A DNA stretch of 16,157 nucleotides, from NCBI GenBank assembly GCA_902496275.1, contig CABVAC010000045.1:1-16157 (forward strand), given 5' to 3'. Both the position numbers and the translations under genes were made by a program. The notes under the pieces were generated by a model. That model made no database searches. It was not told where the DNA came from and was given only the letters and a program-made list of their open reading frames with translations. This DNA comes from an uncultured Collinsella sp. Lineage in GTDB: Bacteria; Actinomycetota; Coriobacteriia; Coriobacteriales; Coriobacteriaceae. Position 1 is the stretch's first letter; every line of letters starts with the position of its first letter. Shown here in pieces: positions 7,235 through 14,313 of the stretch.

Positions 7235-7254
7235 ACGCACGCTCTACGCAGCAA

Positions 7255-8049
7255 CTAGTCCGTAGCACCGCTTTCGGTTCCATACGACGGTGAAGGCGCC
7301 TCGACCACATGGTGATATCGATCGATATAGATTGCACGGGCACCCAGGCGTCGCACCAAATCCTGGTGATGCGTGCTCATCAAGACCGTCTTACCCGCCG
7401 CGACGTAGGCCAGCAAGAAGTTGACCACGATGTCGCATGAATCCTCGTCGAGCCCATTAGTAGGTTCGTCGAGCACTAGGATATCGGGGTTCATCGATAC
7501 GACTGCCGCCAGCGCCACACGCTTCTTTTGCCCGCCCGAGAGCTGATAGGGAGAGGCGTCGGCAAGGTCGGCAACCTGGAACAGCCCCATGGCATCGCGC
7601 ACGCGGCGCTCGAGCTCGTCTGCCGGCAGCCCCATCTGCGCGGGACCAAAAGCAACTTCCTCGCCCACCGTAGCGCAGAACAGCTGAGCATCGGCATTCT
7701 GAAACACAAAACCTACGCGCTGATGAAAACGCTGAGCGGCCGCGGAATCCTTTAGAAACGCCTCATCGATCACGTGCCCGTCAAACAGGTATGCCCCTGC
7801 ATCCACGAGTTCAAGGCCGTTAATAAGACGCATAATCGTCGTCTTGCCGCAGCCGTTGGGACCGAGCAGGGCAACGAGTTCACCACGGTCCACGCGCAGC
7901 GAAACGCCGTCGACCACCGTATGGCCCGCATAGGAAAACACCACGTCGCGAAACTCGATGAGCGGCGTTGCCTCGGCGCCAACAGCACCGCTCGCGCCCA
8001 TCGCGTCATTTGTATCGTTTGCCAAAACGTCGCCCTTCCCCATTTGCAT
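7255..8049 (-). CDS. cbiO: ECF transporter ATP-binding protein (CbiO/NikO type)
   Basis: A 264-aa ABC ATPase that powers uptake of Co2+ or Ni2+ with the two membrane genes upstream. Walker A is GPNGCGKT (63-70), the Q-loop is Gln117 in FVFQNADAQLF, the signature is LSGGQ (170-174), Walker B is ILVLDEP (190-196) with catalytic Glu195, and the switch is His227 in STHHQD. FQNADAQLF is typical of ECF-type ATPases. A 28-residue non-conserved lead precedes the ABC domain. The start is uncertain: 8049 has a GGGG directly adjacent, while the ATG at 8043 has that GGGG at a better distance of six bases. The gene follows cbiQ by 22 bases, so the two are very likely co-transcribed. It is the only ATPase gene, so it would work as a homodimer. 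Confidence 0.95.
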   Translation of the reverse strand: MQMGKGDVLANDTNDAMGASGAVGAEATPLIEFRDVVFSYAGHTVVDGVSLRVDRGELVALLGPNGCGKTTIMRLINGLELVDAGAYLFDGHVIDEAFLKDSAAAQRFHQRVGFVFQNADAQLFCATVGEEVAFGPAQMGLPADELERRVRDAMGLFQVADLADASPYQLSGGQKKRVALAAVVSMNPDILVLDEPTNGLDEDSCDIVVNFLLAYVAAGKTVLMSTHHQDLVRRLGARAIYIDRYHHVVEAPSPSYGTESGATD

Positions 8050-8071
8050 CCCCAGTCGGAACCAGCAGCGC

Positions 8072-8914
8072 CTACAGCACGGCGCACAACACTGTCAGCA
8101 GCGCCACGCCGGCCGCATAGGCCGCATCGCGCCAGCCAAACCTGGCGCGCGCGGGAGCCGGATACGCACCGGCAAAGCCGCGGCAAAGCATAGCCTCGTC
8201 CATCGCGCGGCTGCATTTCATCGCCTTGATAAAGGTCATGCCCATGATACCCGCGATCGAATCGGTACGCGAAAATCCCTCGGGCGCACGGCCAACGCTG
8301 CGCAGCATGACCGATTCGCACAGATCGTGCGCCGTGCGTCCCAGCACCTCGATATGCTTGAGTGCCATATCAAACGTAAAGATAACCTCGTCGGGCAGGT
8401 GCAACATCTTGAGCGCCGCCGACATGCGGCTCCAGGTAAGCGTCCACGAAACGCCCAGCACCAGCGACACATTAATGAAGGTCTTGAGCGCGATCTTGAG
8501 CATGGCGCCCGTGGCAGACGCGCCCAGCAGCAGGGCAGGCAATGCCAGAACCACCGCAAGCCCCGTGGCGCCGAGCGTCGGTACAATGGTCGCACGCAGC
8601 CCGCGTGCGGGGCGCACCGCGACCAGCACCAGCGCGATAGCCGCCATCAACATGAGGTACAGCGGGCTCTGCGTCAGACACACGCACAGGACGCAGACGA
8701 ACATCCCCACCAGGCGCACCGGAGCCGAAACGCAAGAAAGGGCGCGGTCGACCATCGACCCGCCCTCGTGCGCGCCTCCACCCAGGCGAACCCGCTCAAG
8801 CAGGCTCGCCAGGTGCAGGACGTTCTTTTGCATCACACGATGCCGAGCCCCCACGGGCTCGTAACGCTGCTCGACCGCAAGCCAGCTAGGCAGCTCGGCT
8901 ATTGCCATGAGCAC
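8072..8914 (-). CDS. cbiQ: ECF transporter transmembrane subunit (CbiQ/NikQ type)
   Basis: A 280-aa integral membrane protein, the T-component that couples the ATPase to the metal-binding subunit. Hydrophobic segments lie near 66-82, 84-101, 107-131, 145-160 and 262-280. The coupling helices are in 165-250; MLCRGF (242-247) matches the A-x-x-RG-type coupling motif of T-components. A GTG start at 8914 is favoured: AGGA lies about five bases upstream, whereas the ATG at 8908 is too far from it. The start lies 29 bases inside the end of the upstream gene, a sign of translational coupling. The closest named family is CbiQ/NikQ. The gene order M-Q-O is the usual one for the group. Confidence 0.93.
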   Translation of the reverse strand: MLMAIAELPSWLAVEQRYEPVGARHRVMQKNVLHLASLLERVRLGGGAHEGGSMVDRALSCVSAPVRLVGMFVCVLCVCLTQSPLYLMLMAAIALVLVAVRPARGLRATIVPTLGATGLAVVLALPALLLGASATGAMLKIALKTFINVSLVLGVSWTLTWSRMSAALKMLHLPDEVIFTFDMALKHIEVLGRTAHDLCESVMLRSVGRAPEGFSRTDSIAGIMGMTFIKAMKCSRAMDEAMLCRGFAGAYPAPARARFGWRDAAYAAGVALLTVLCAVL

Positions 8915-9971
8915 CGCTTTCCTTAACCGTCAGCGAGATCAGACGGAATGCGATGGTGAGCACCGCCACGCCAATTACGCCCGAGAGGATATACATGGCA
9001 GCCTGGCCGGCAAAGCCAAGACCCTGCTCCTCGGAATAGGCCTGCAGGTAATCACCCGTAGGCAGAGCGTCGGCAAAGGTCGGGGTATCAAGGCCGACCG
9101 AAGCCTGCAGGCTGTCGTCACCAGCCTCCTGAACGGCGGTCGCGGCGCCCTCGGCGTCCCACTCGCCCCATGCGTCACCTGTGGCAAGCAAGCCGAGCGG
9201 CGTAGCCACGACAAGCACGGCAACCAAGATGAGCGTGGGGACCAGCGAGGTCTTCTTGGCAGCAGCGCCCTCGGCAGTAAGCTGGCCATCGACGGCCTCG
9301 GGCCCGACGATAACGCTCGGCGCCGTCTTCTTAATGAAACCGTAGATGGCGGCCGTCGCCACGCCCTCGATCACGCCGGCAACCAGCATATGCGGGATCA
9401 ACATGGCCGGAATAGCCACGGACAGCGGGAAGGGGCAGTACAGCGGCGCGCCCGAAGCGTTGGTAAAGAGCATCGGCTGAATACCAAACTCGATTGCCGC
9501 GCACAGGGCCGCCAGGCACAGGCCGACCCAACCGCTCACGACGGCAGAAACCGAGGTGCCCCAGCTCTTGTCGTGCAGGCGGCTGTTGAGCGCACGGAAC
9601 ACGATAGCAGCGACAAACGGCAGCACAAAGGCCATGTTAAAGCAGTTAGCGCCAAACGACAGAACGCCGCCGTCGCCAAACAGCAGCGCCTGCAGCGCCA
9701 GCGCAACCGAGACAGCGATAGCCGCGGCCTCGGGGCCTAGCAGCAGTGCAATGAGCGCGCCGCCGACGGCGTGACCTGTGGTGCCGCCGGGCAGCGGCAC
9801 ATTGAACATCATAAGCAGGAAGGAGAACGCGGCGCAGATGCCCAGGAAAGCCATGTGCTCGCGATCGAGCGTGGCGCGCACTTTCTTGATGCAGTGGATC
9901 CAAACGGGCACCATCGCCACTGCCATGACGGCATCGGTCTGCGGGGACAGATAATTATCTGGAATGTGCAT
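8886..9971 (-). CDS. cbiM: ECF metal-binding subunit with fused CbiN/NikN-like domain (CbiMN/NikMN)
   Basis: A 361-aa membrane protein that binds the metal ion and passes it to CbiQ and CbiO. The N-terminus, MHIPDNYLSP, places Met1, His2 and His67 (GGTTGHAVGG), the residues that hold the metal in studied NikM proteins. The CbiM core covers about 1-215. A second part (about 243-345) starts TPLGLLATGDAWGEW and ends in a further membrane helix; it corresponds to the CbiN/NikN (PDGLE-type) partner, here fused. Length fits a fusion. The start has GGGAGG five bases upstream. It is the first gene of the operon and sits behind a clear promoter and a NikR-like operator. The protein alone cannot tell cobalt from nickel; the operator favours nickel. 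Confidence 0.94.
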   Translation of the reverse strand: MHIPDNYLSPQTDAVMAVAMVPVWIHCIKKVRATLDREHMAFLGICAAFSFLLMMFNVPLPGGTTGHAVGGALIALLLGPEAAAIAVSVALALQALLFGDGGVLSFGANCFNMAFVLPFVAAIVFRALNSRLHDKSWGTSVSAVVSGWVGLCLAALCAAIEFGIQPMLFTNASGAPLYCPFPLSVAIPAMLIPHMLVAGVIEGVATAAIYGFIKKTAPSVIVGPEAVDGQLTAEGAAAKKTSLVPTLILVAVLVVATPLGLLATGDAWGEWDAEGAATAVQEAGDDSLQASVGLDTPTFADALPTGDYLQAYSEEQGLGFAGQAAMYILSGVIGVAVLTIAFRLISLTVKESGAHGNSRAA

Positions 9972-10028
9972 GTACGCCTCCCGGTTATCGGCGCACGGAA
10001 TTGCAACGCCGCTTGAATCACCTTGTCA

Positions 10029-10056
10029 GTGTTACGTATTGTCAGATTCGTAACAC
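10029..10056 (-). promoter_or_regulatory. NikR-like operator in the cbiMQO promoter
   Basis: GTGTTACG (10029-10036) and CGTAACAC (10049-10056) are a perfect 8-bp inverted pair with 12 bases between. Written as GTGTTAC-N14-GTAACAC the site spans 28 bp, the same span as the E. coli NikR site (GTATGA-N16-TCATAC). I recall NikR motifs of the GTGTTAC form from comparative studies of other lineages but cannot check this here. The site begins just after the -10 box, across the predicted transcription start, where a bound repressor would block initiation. No nikR gene is in the window. Confidence 0.7.
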
Positions 10057-10066
10057 GCCGCGGGCT

Positions 10067-10095
10067 ATCATAGCAAAACGGCGCACTGCCGACAA
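10067..10095 (-). promoter_or_regulatory. Promoter of the cbiMQO operon
   Basis: On the minus strand a -35 word TTGTCG (10090-10095) and a -10 word TATGAT (10067-10072) are separated by exactly 17 bases. The -10 differs from consensus at one position. Transcription would start near 10060, about 90 bases before the cbiM start codon, directly in front of the operator. Confidence 0.65.
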
Positions 10096-10109
10096 AGCAG
10101 CACGCCGTT
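10075..10109 (-). terminator. Terminator of the pheST operon
   Basis: AACGGCG (10077-10083) pairs with CGCCGTT (10103-10109). An inner CTGC/GCAG stem (10086-10089 and 10097-10100) continues it past a two-base mismatch. Read leftward the stem runs into four T residues (10075-10078). It lies about 110 bases after the pheT stop. Its loop carries the -35 box of the next operon, so termination and the next promoter overlap. Confidence 0.5.
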
Positions 10110-10217
10110 ATGTAATGCGCGTGTCATATATGCAGGCTCAGCAGCGCCTTATACCGGGCATAGCAGTCACGTAGGATTCGGCAGCAGCCACCGCTGACCC
10201 ATACCCCAGCGCAGGAC

Positions 10218-12671
10218 CTAGCCGCGGACCTCGCCGTTTACGCCCTTGCACACCTTGGTGACGATCTTCTGGTGCGCCTTTTCGACCTCTTCGCTGGTGA
10301 GCGTGTGGTCGTCGGAGCGATACGTAAGCGCAAAGGCCATGGATTTCTTGCCCTTGCCGATGCGGACCGGATCGCGGTAGACATCGAACAGGCGCACGCC
10401 CTCGAGCAGCTTGCCGCCGGCACTCGTAATACGACGCTCAAGATCCTCGCAGGTCACAGTGTTGTCGACCACGATAGCAAGGTCGTGCTCAACGGCCGGG
10501 TACTGCGAGAACTCACGGTAGTTCTCCTGGTTGCGGGCGCCCTTGATCAGCTTGTCCAGGTCGAGCTCAAAGGCAACGACGACCTCGTCAATGCCCATAG
10601 CCTCGCGCGCCTCGGGGTGGATCTCGCCAACCCAGCCCAGCACGGTACCGCCCGAGAGCACCTCGGCAGCACGACCCGGCTGCAGGAAGGCATAGCTCTC
10701 GCCCTCGACGGGACGGAATCGAACCTTCTCGATGCGCAGCTGAGCAAGCAGCTCCTCAACGATGCCCTTGCCAAAGAAGAAGCGCAGCTTGCGGTACTTC
10801 ATGTTCCAGGACTGCTCGCTCCACTGGCCCGAGAGCACACCCGCCACGGACTTGGTCTCCTTGGGCAGGCTGGCGTTCTCGCGACCGTGGAACAGGCTGC
10901 CGACCTCGTACAGGCGCACGTTGGGCGTACCGTGCGCCTCGTTGTAGGCCACGGACTGCAGCAGGCCCGGCAGCAGCGAACGACGCATCTCGGTCTGCTC
11001 GGCTACCAGCGGGTTCATGAGCACCACGGGGCAACCGCGGCCCTCGGTGGACATACCGATCTTCTCCAGGTCACCCGGGGCAGCAAAGCCAAAGGTCGTG
11101 GTCTCGTTGAGGCCGCAGGCGCGCAGGATCTCGCCGACCTTACGGGTGAGCTTCTGCTCGCGGGTCAGGCCGCCAATGTGGTTCTTGGCAGCCGGGATGG
11201 TCGCCGTCACGCGGCCCATGCCCCACAGGCGCAGGACCTCCTCGATCAGGTCAATCTCGCGCGGCAGGTCGGGGCGGAAGCTCGGCGGGGTAACCATAAA
11301 GTCTTCGCCGTCGCGCTCGACGGTGCAGCCCAGGCGGGTGAGCGAGCGCTCGATAAAGTCGGACTCGATGTCGGCACCGCAGATGGCGTGCACGCGGGCC
11401 AGGCGCAGCTTGATGCTGTCGATGGTCTTGGGCGCGGGGAACACGTCCACATAGCCGGGGGCGACCTCGCCGCCGGCGATCTCCTCAATCAGCGCGCAGG
11501 CAATGTTGGCAACATCCACGCAGCCGGTCTCGTCAACCTGGCGCTCAAAGCGAATGGAGGCGTCGGAGATCAGCGACAGATCGCGGCTGGTGTGCGAGGT
11601 GCGACCGGCGTTGAAGCAGGCGCTCTCGACCATCACATCGACGGTATCGTCCTCGATCTCGGAATCCATGCCGCCCATAACGCCGGCCAACGCCACAGGG
11701 CGCTCGCCGTCGGTGATGAGGCCCATGCCGGCATCGAGCACACGCTCCTCGCCGTCGAGCGTCGTGAACTTCTCGTCCTGCTGGGCGGCGCGAACCACCA
11801 CGCGGCGCCTGCCATCACGCTCGGCAAAGGTGTCCAGGTCAAAGGCGTGCAGCGGCTGACCGGTGAGCATCATCACATAGTTGGTGATGTCGACGATATT
11901 GTTGTGCGGGCGCACGCCCAGGGCGTTAAGGCGCTTGACCATCCAGTCGGGCGACGGGCCGACCTTCACGTTGCGCACGATGCGAGCGACGTAGCGGTCG
12001 CACAGGCCCTCGTCGGCGATCTCGACGGAAAGCTCGTCGTCGGTCGCGCGGCCGGTCTCGACCTTGATGGCGGGCAGCTCAACGTGGAAATCGCGGTCGA
12101 AGATGGCACCGGTTTCGCGGGCCATGCCGATCATGGACAGGCAGTCGGGGCGGTTGGGCGTGATCTCGCAGTCGAGCACGGTGTCGCTCGAGCCCACGTA
12201 CTCGGCAAACGGCATGCCGCAGGGCGTATCCTCGGGCAGGATCATGATGCCGGAGTGGTCGCCGCCCAGGCCGAGCTCGCGCGCAGAGCAGTTCATGCCC
12301 ATGGACACGACGCCGCGAAGCTTGCTCTTCTTGATCTTGACGTCGCCGGGAAGCACGGCGCCGATCATTGCCGTGACGATGTGGTCGCCAGCCTCAAAGT
12401 TCTGCGCGCCGCAAACGATCTGCAGCGGGGCGGGGTTGCCGTCGGCGTCGAGATTCTTGTCGCCCACGTCGACCGAGCACACATACATGTGGTCGCTATC
12501 GGGGTGCGGGGTCTTGGTGAGCACCTTGGCGGTCACCACATGGTCGAAGGACTCGCCCACGGTGTCGATCGCCTCGACCTCAGTGCCGGTACGGATGTAT
12601 TCGTCCGAAAGGGTCTTAGGATCCTCCGGAATATCGATCATGGTCTTGAGCCAGTCGTAAGAAACGCGCAT
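10218..12671 (-). CDS. pheT: Phenylalanyl-tRNA synthetase beta subunit
   Basis: An 817-aa subunit of the alpha2-beta2 enzyme that charges tRNA-Phe. Seen in order: an N-terminal helix start MRVSYDWLKT, a tRNA-binding OB domain (about 40-155, with HPDSDHMYVCSVDVG), TPNRPDCLSMIG (171-182), the B3/B4 editing region (about 215-390, with NIVDITNYVM and QPLHAFD), the B5 domain (about 405-475), the inactive synthetase-like core (about 490-690), and the FDX-ACB anticodon-binding domain at the end (about 718-817, EFSQYPAVEHDLAIVVD). Length is typical. AAAGGAG lies about nine bases before the start. It follows pheS by 63 bases in one operon. A long open frame on the opposite strand across this gene is a GC codon-bias shadow. 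Confidence 0.98.
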   Translation of the reverse strand: MRVSYDWLKTMIDIPEDPKTLSDEYIRTGTEVEAIDTVGESFDHVVTAKVLTKTPHPDSDHMYVCSVDVGDKNLDADGNPAPLQIVCGAQNFEAGDHIVTAMIGAVLPGDVKIKKSKLRGVVSMGMNCSARELGLGGDHSGIMILPEDTPCGMPFAEYVGSSDTVLDCEITPNRPDCLSMIGMARETGAIFDRDFHVELPAIKVETGRATDDELSVEIADEGLCDRYVARIVRNVKVGPSPDWMVKRLNALGVRPHNNIVDITNYVMMLTGQPLHAFDLDTFAERDGRRRVVVRAAQQDEKFTTLDGEERVLDAGMGLITDGERPVALAGVMGGMDSEIEDDTVDVMVESACFNAGRTSHTSRDLSLISDASIRFERQVDETGCVDVANIACALIEEIAGGEVAPGYVDVFPAPKTIDSIKLRLARVHAICGADIESDFIERSLTRLGCTVERDGEDFMVTPPSFRPDLPREIDLIEEVLRLWGMGRVTATIPAAKNHIGGLTREQKLTRKVGEILRACGLNETTTFGFAAPGDLEKIGMSTEGRGCPVVLMNPLVAEQTEMRRSLLPGLLQSVAYNEAHGTPNVRLYEVGSLFHGRENASLPKETKSVAGVLSGQWSEQSWNMKYRKLRFFFGKGIVEELLAQLRIEKVRFRPVEGESYAFLQPGRAAEVLSGGTVLGWVGEIHPEAREAMGIDEVVVAFELDLDKLIKGARNQENYREFSQYPAVEHDLAIVVDNTVTCEDLERRITSAGGKLLEGVRLFDVYRDPVRIGKGKKSMAFALTYRSDDHTLTSEEVEKAHQKIVTKVCKGVNGEVRG

Positions 12672-12734
12672 CTAACTGGTCTCCTTTCATAAATGCGGCT
12701 TTGAGCCGGAAACTGCAACTAAGAAGAAAGCGTT

Positions 12735-13811
12735 CTAGAACTGGTTCAAGAACCTCATGTCACCGGTCATCAACGTGCGCAGGTCGGGCAGGTCGTAGCG
12801 CAGGGCCGCGACGCGCTCGGCGCCAATGCCAAAGGCGAAGCCGGTGTACTTCTCGGGGTCGATGCCGCAGTTGATCAGGACGTTGGGGTCGACCATGCCG
12901 CAGCCCAGGATCTCGATCCAGCCGCTGTGCTTGCAGAAGTTGCAGCCCTTGCCGCCGCACACGTGGCAGCTCACGTCCACCTCGCAGGAAGGCTCGGTGA
13001 AGGGGAAGAAGTGCGGGCGGTAGCGCGTCTTGCGATCCTCGCCAAACATGCACTTAACAAAGTAGTCGAGCGTGCCCTTAAGATCGCCAAAGGTGATGCC
13101 CTCGTCGACGACCAGGCCCTCGATCTGGTTGAACTGCGGCAGGTGGCAGGCGTCGGCCGTGTCGGGACGGTAGACGGTGCCCGGGCAGATCATGTAGATG
13201 GGCGGCTTTTGCGACTCCATGGTGTGGATCTGCACGCCCGAGGTCTGGGTGCGCAGCAGCACGTCGGACTCGCCGTGAGCGTGAGCCTCGGGATGCGCGA
13301 CGCTGCCGGGGTTGTTGTCGACCACATAGAACGTGTCGCGAGCCGAGCGGCTCGGGTGATCCATGGGCGCGTTGAGCGCGGTGAAGTTGTAGTAGGAGGT
13401 ATCGACCATGGGGCCGGACTCGACGGTGTAGCCGATACCGCAGAAGATGTCCTCGGCCTCCTCGATGATCTGCTTGATCAGGTGCTGGTGACCGATCTGC
13501 GGACGGATGCCCGGCAGCGTGATGTCGACGGCCTCGTGCTCGAGCGCGTGCTTGAGGGCGGCAGCCTTCATCTCGGTGGTGCGCTCGTCGAGCATGCCCT
13601 CGATCAGCTGGCGCATCTCGTTGGCGCGTTTGCCCATCATGGGACGATCCTCGGGGGCGAGCTTGCCCATCATGCGCATCAGGCCGGTGATACGGCCCTT
13701 GCGACCGAGCAGCTCAACGCGCGCAGCCTCGAGCTTGGCAGCGTCGTCGGCGCCTGCGACGAGCTCCTTGGCCTCTTCCTCGAGTTTGACCAGATCATCA
13801 ATCAGACTCAT
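12735..13811 (-). CDS. pheS: Phenylalanyl-tRNA synthetase alpha subunit
   Basis: A 358-aa catalytic subunit that activates phenylalanine. An N-terminal coiled coil (about 1-90) is followed by the class II catalytic core. Seen: HPSRSARDTFY (152-162), motif 2 around RYRPHFFPFTEPSCEVD (263-279), and motif 3 GFAFGIGAERVAALRY (324-339). Ala326 corresponds to the E. coli residue Ala294 that sets amino-acid side-chain pocket size. A four-cysteine cluster (C282, C285, C290, C293) precedes the GWIEILGCGMVDP segment, as in many bacterial PheS proteins; it may bind a metal ion. Length is normal. The start has AAGGGA about six bases upstream. It is the first gene of the pheST operon and lies behind a T-box leader. 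Confidence 0.98.
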   Translation of the reverse strand: MSLIDDLVKLEEEAKELVAGADDAAKLEAARVELLGRKGRITGLMRMMGKLAPEDRPMMGKRANEMRQLIEGMLDERTTEMKAAALKHALEHEAVDITLPGIRPQIGHQHLIKQIIEEAEDIFCGIGYTVESGPMVDTSYYNFTALNAPMDHPSRSARDTFYVVDNNPGSVAHPEAHAHGESDVLLRTQTSGVQIHTMESQKPPIYMICPGTVYRPDTADACHLPQFNQIEGLVVDEGITFGDLKGTLDYFVKCMFGEDRKTRYRPHFFPFTEPSCEVDVSCHVCGGKGCNFCKHSGWIEILGCGMVDPNVLINCGIDPEKYTGFAFGIGAERVAALRYDLPDLRTLMTGDMRFLNQF

Positions 13812-13895
13812 GTCTTCCCTTTCGTCTCTCGCGCATCTCGCTTGCCGGGGCGGCTAGCACCCGATAGCTGCGGATGTGCGGCCCGGTTCGGTAAC

Positions 13896-13936
13896 AAAAA
13901 ACCGCCCTCGGGCATGTACATTGCCCAAGGACGGTT
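13896..13936 (-). terminator. T-box attenuation terminator
   Basis: Bases 13922-13936 and 13900-13914 make a 15-bp stem with two G-T wobble pairs around a 7-base loop, followed by T residues at 13901-13896. Its 5' arm (CCGTCCTT) overlaps the 3' arm of the antiterminator, so the two stems are mutually exclusive. Confidence 0.9.
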
Positions 13937-14180
13937 GAATTCCGCGGTACCACCTTGTTTGACCCGGCGGATGTCTGGCCCGCCGTGCCCACTCTGCGCC
14001 CCTTGTCGCGAGGCTCACGGCTTCCCTACTGGGGCTTCGCTGCCACCGGCCGCGCGCCCGTTGAGGTCGCTGCTCGGGAGTGAACGCTTGGCCCTTGCCA
14101 CCGCAGGAAGGCTTGCAGCCCATGACCTTCCCTCTCTTGCCGGCGACACGGCGGGCAAAACCCTCTCCGTCAACGCATTG
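13896..14180 (-). ncRNA. T-box riboswitch specific for tRNA-Phe
   Basis: The leader of pheST carries the hallmark T-box sequence AAGGTGGTACCGCGG (13942-13956). AAGG and a downstream CCTT form the antiterminator, and TGGT in its bulge can pair with the ACCA end of tRNA-Phe. Stem I begins with a GACGGAGAGGG-type base near 14172. The AGAGAGGG motif and the distal loop GGCTGCAAGCC follow. On the returning strand, TTC at 14082-14084, in CGTTCACTCC, sits where the specifier codon should be. It reads UUC, phenylalanine. Uncharged tRNA-Phe would pair with codon and bulge, prevent the terminator, and switch on pheST. The fold was made by eye; the class is certain, the exact stems are not. Confidence 0.93.
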
Positions 14181-14186
14181 GGCTAT

Positions 14187-14195
14187 AGGATAACA
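14187..14195 (-). promoter_or_regulatory. Candidate extended -10 promoter of the pheST leader
   Basis: On the minus strand TGTTATCCT fits an extended -10 (TGn plus TATCCT, four of six consensus bases). It would start transcription near 14180, just ahead of T-box stem I. No good -35 box lies 17 bases upstream. The rightward peptidase gene must also have its promoter in 14181-14300, but none is obvious. Confidence 0.35.
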
Positions 14196-14313
14196 CATTT
14201 CGCGGGCGCATCGCCGCGTTCCGTTTTGTTCGCGCTGGGTACAAGGCAGGTAGCTGTGCAAACTGGCCGTGCACCCGTCTGCGGCGCTCGGCCTGCGAGA
14301 TTAAGGATGCGGT

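Noticed and set aside
9972..10217. A cobalamin riboswitch upstream of cbiM
   Set aside because: The leader after the predicted start is only about 90 bases and has no B12-box-like sequence.
10272..12692. An 806-aa plus-strand open frame opposite pheT
   Set aside because: Same codon-bias shadow; no ribosome site or motif, and pheT is certain.
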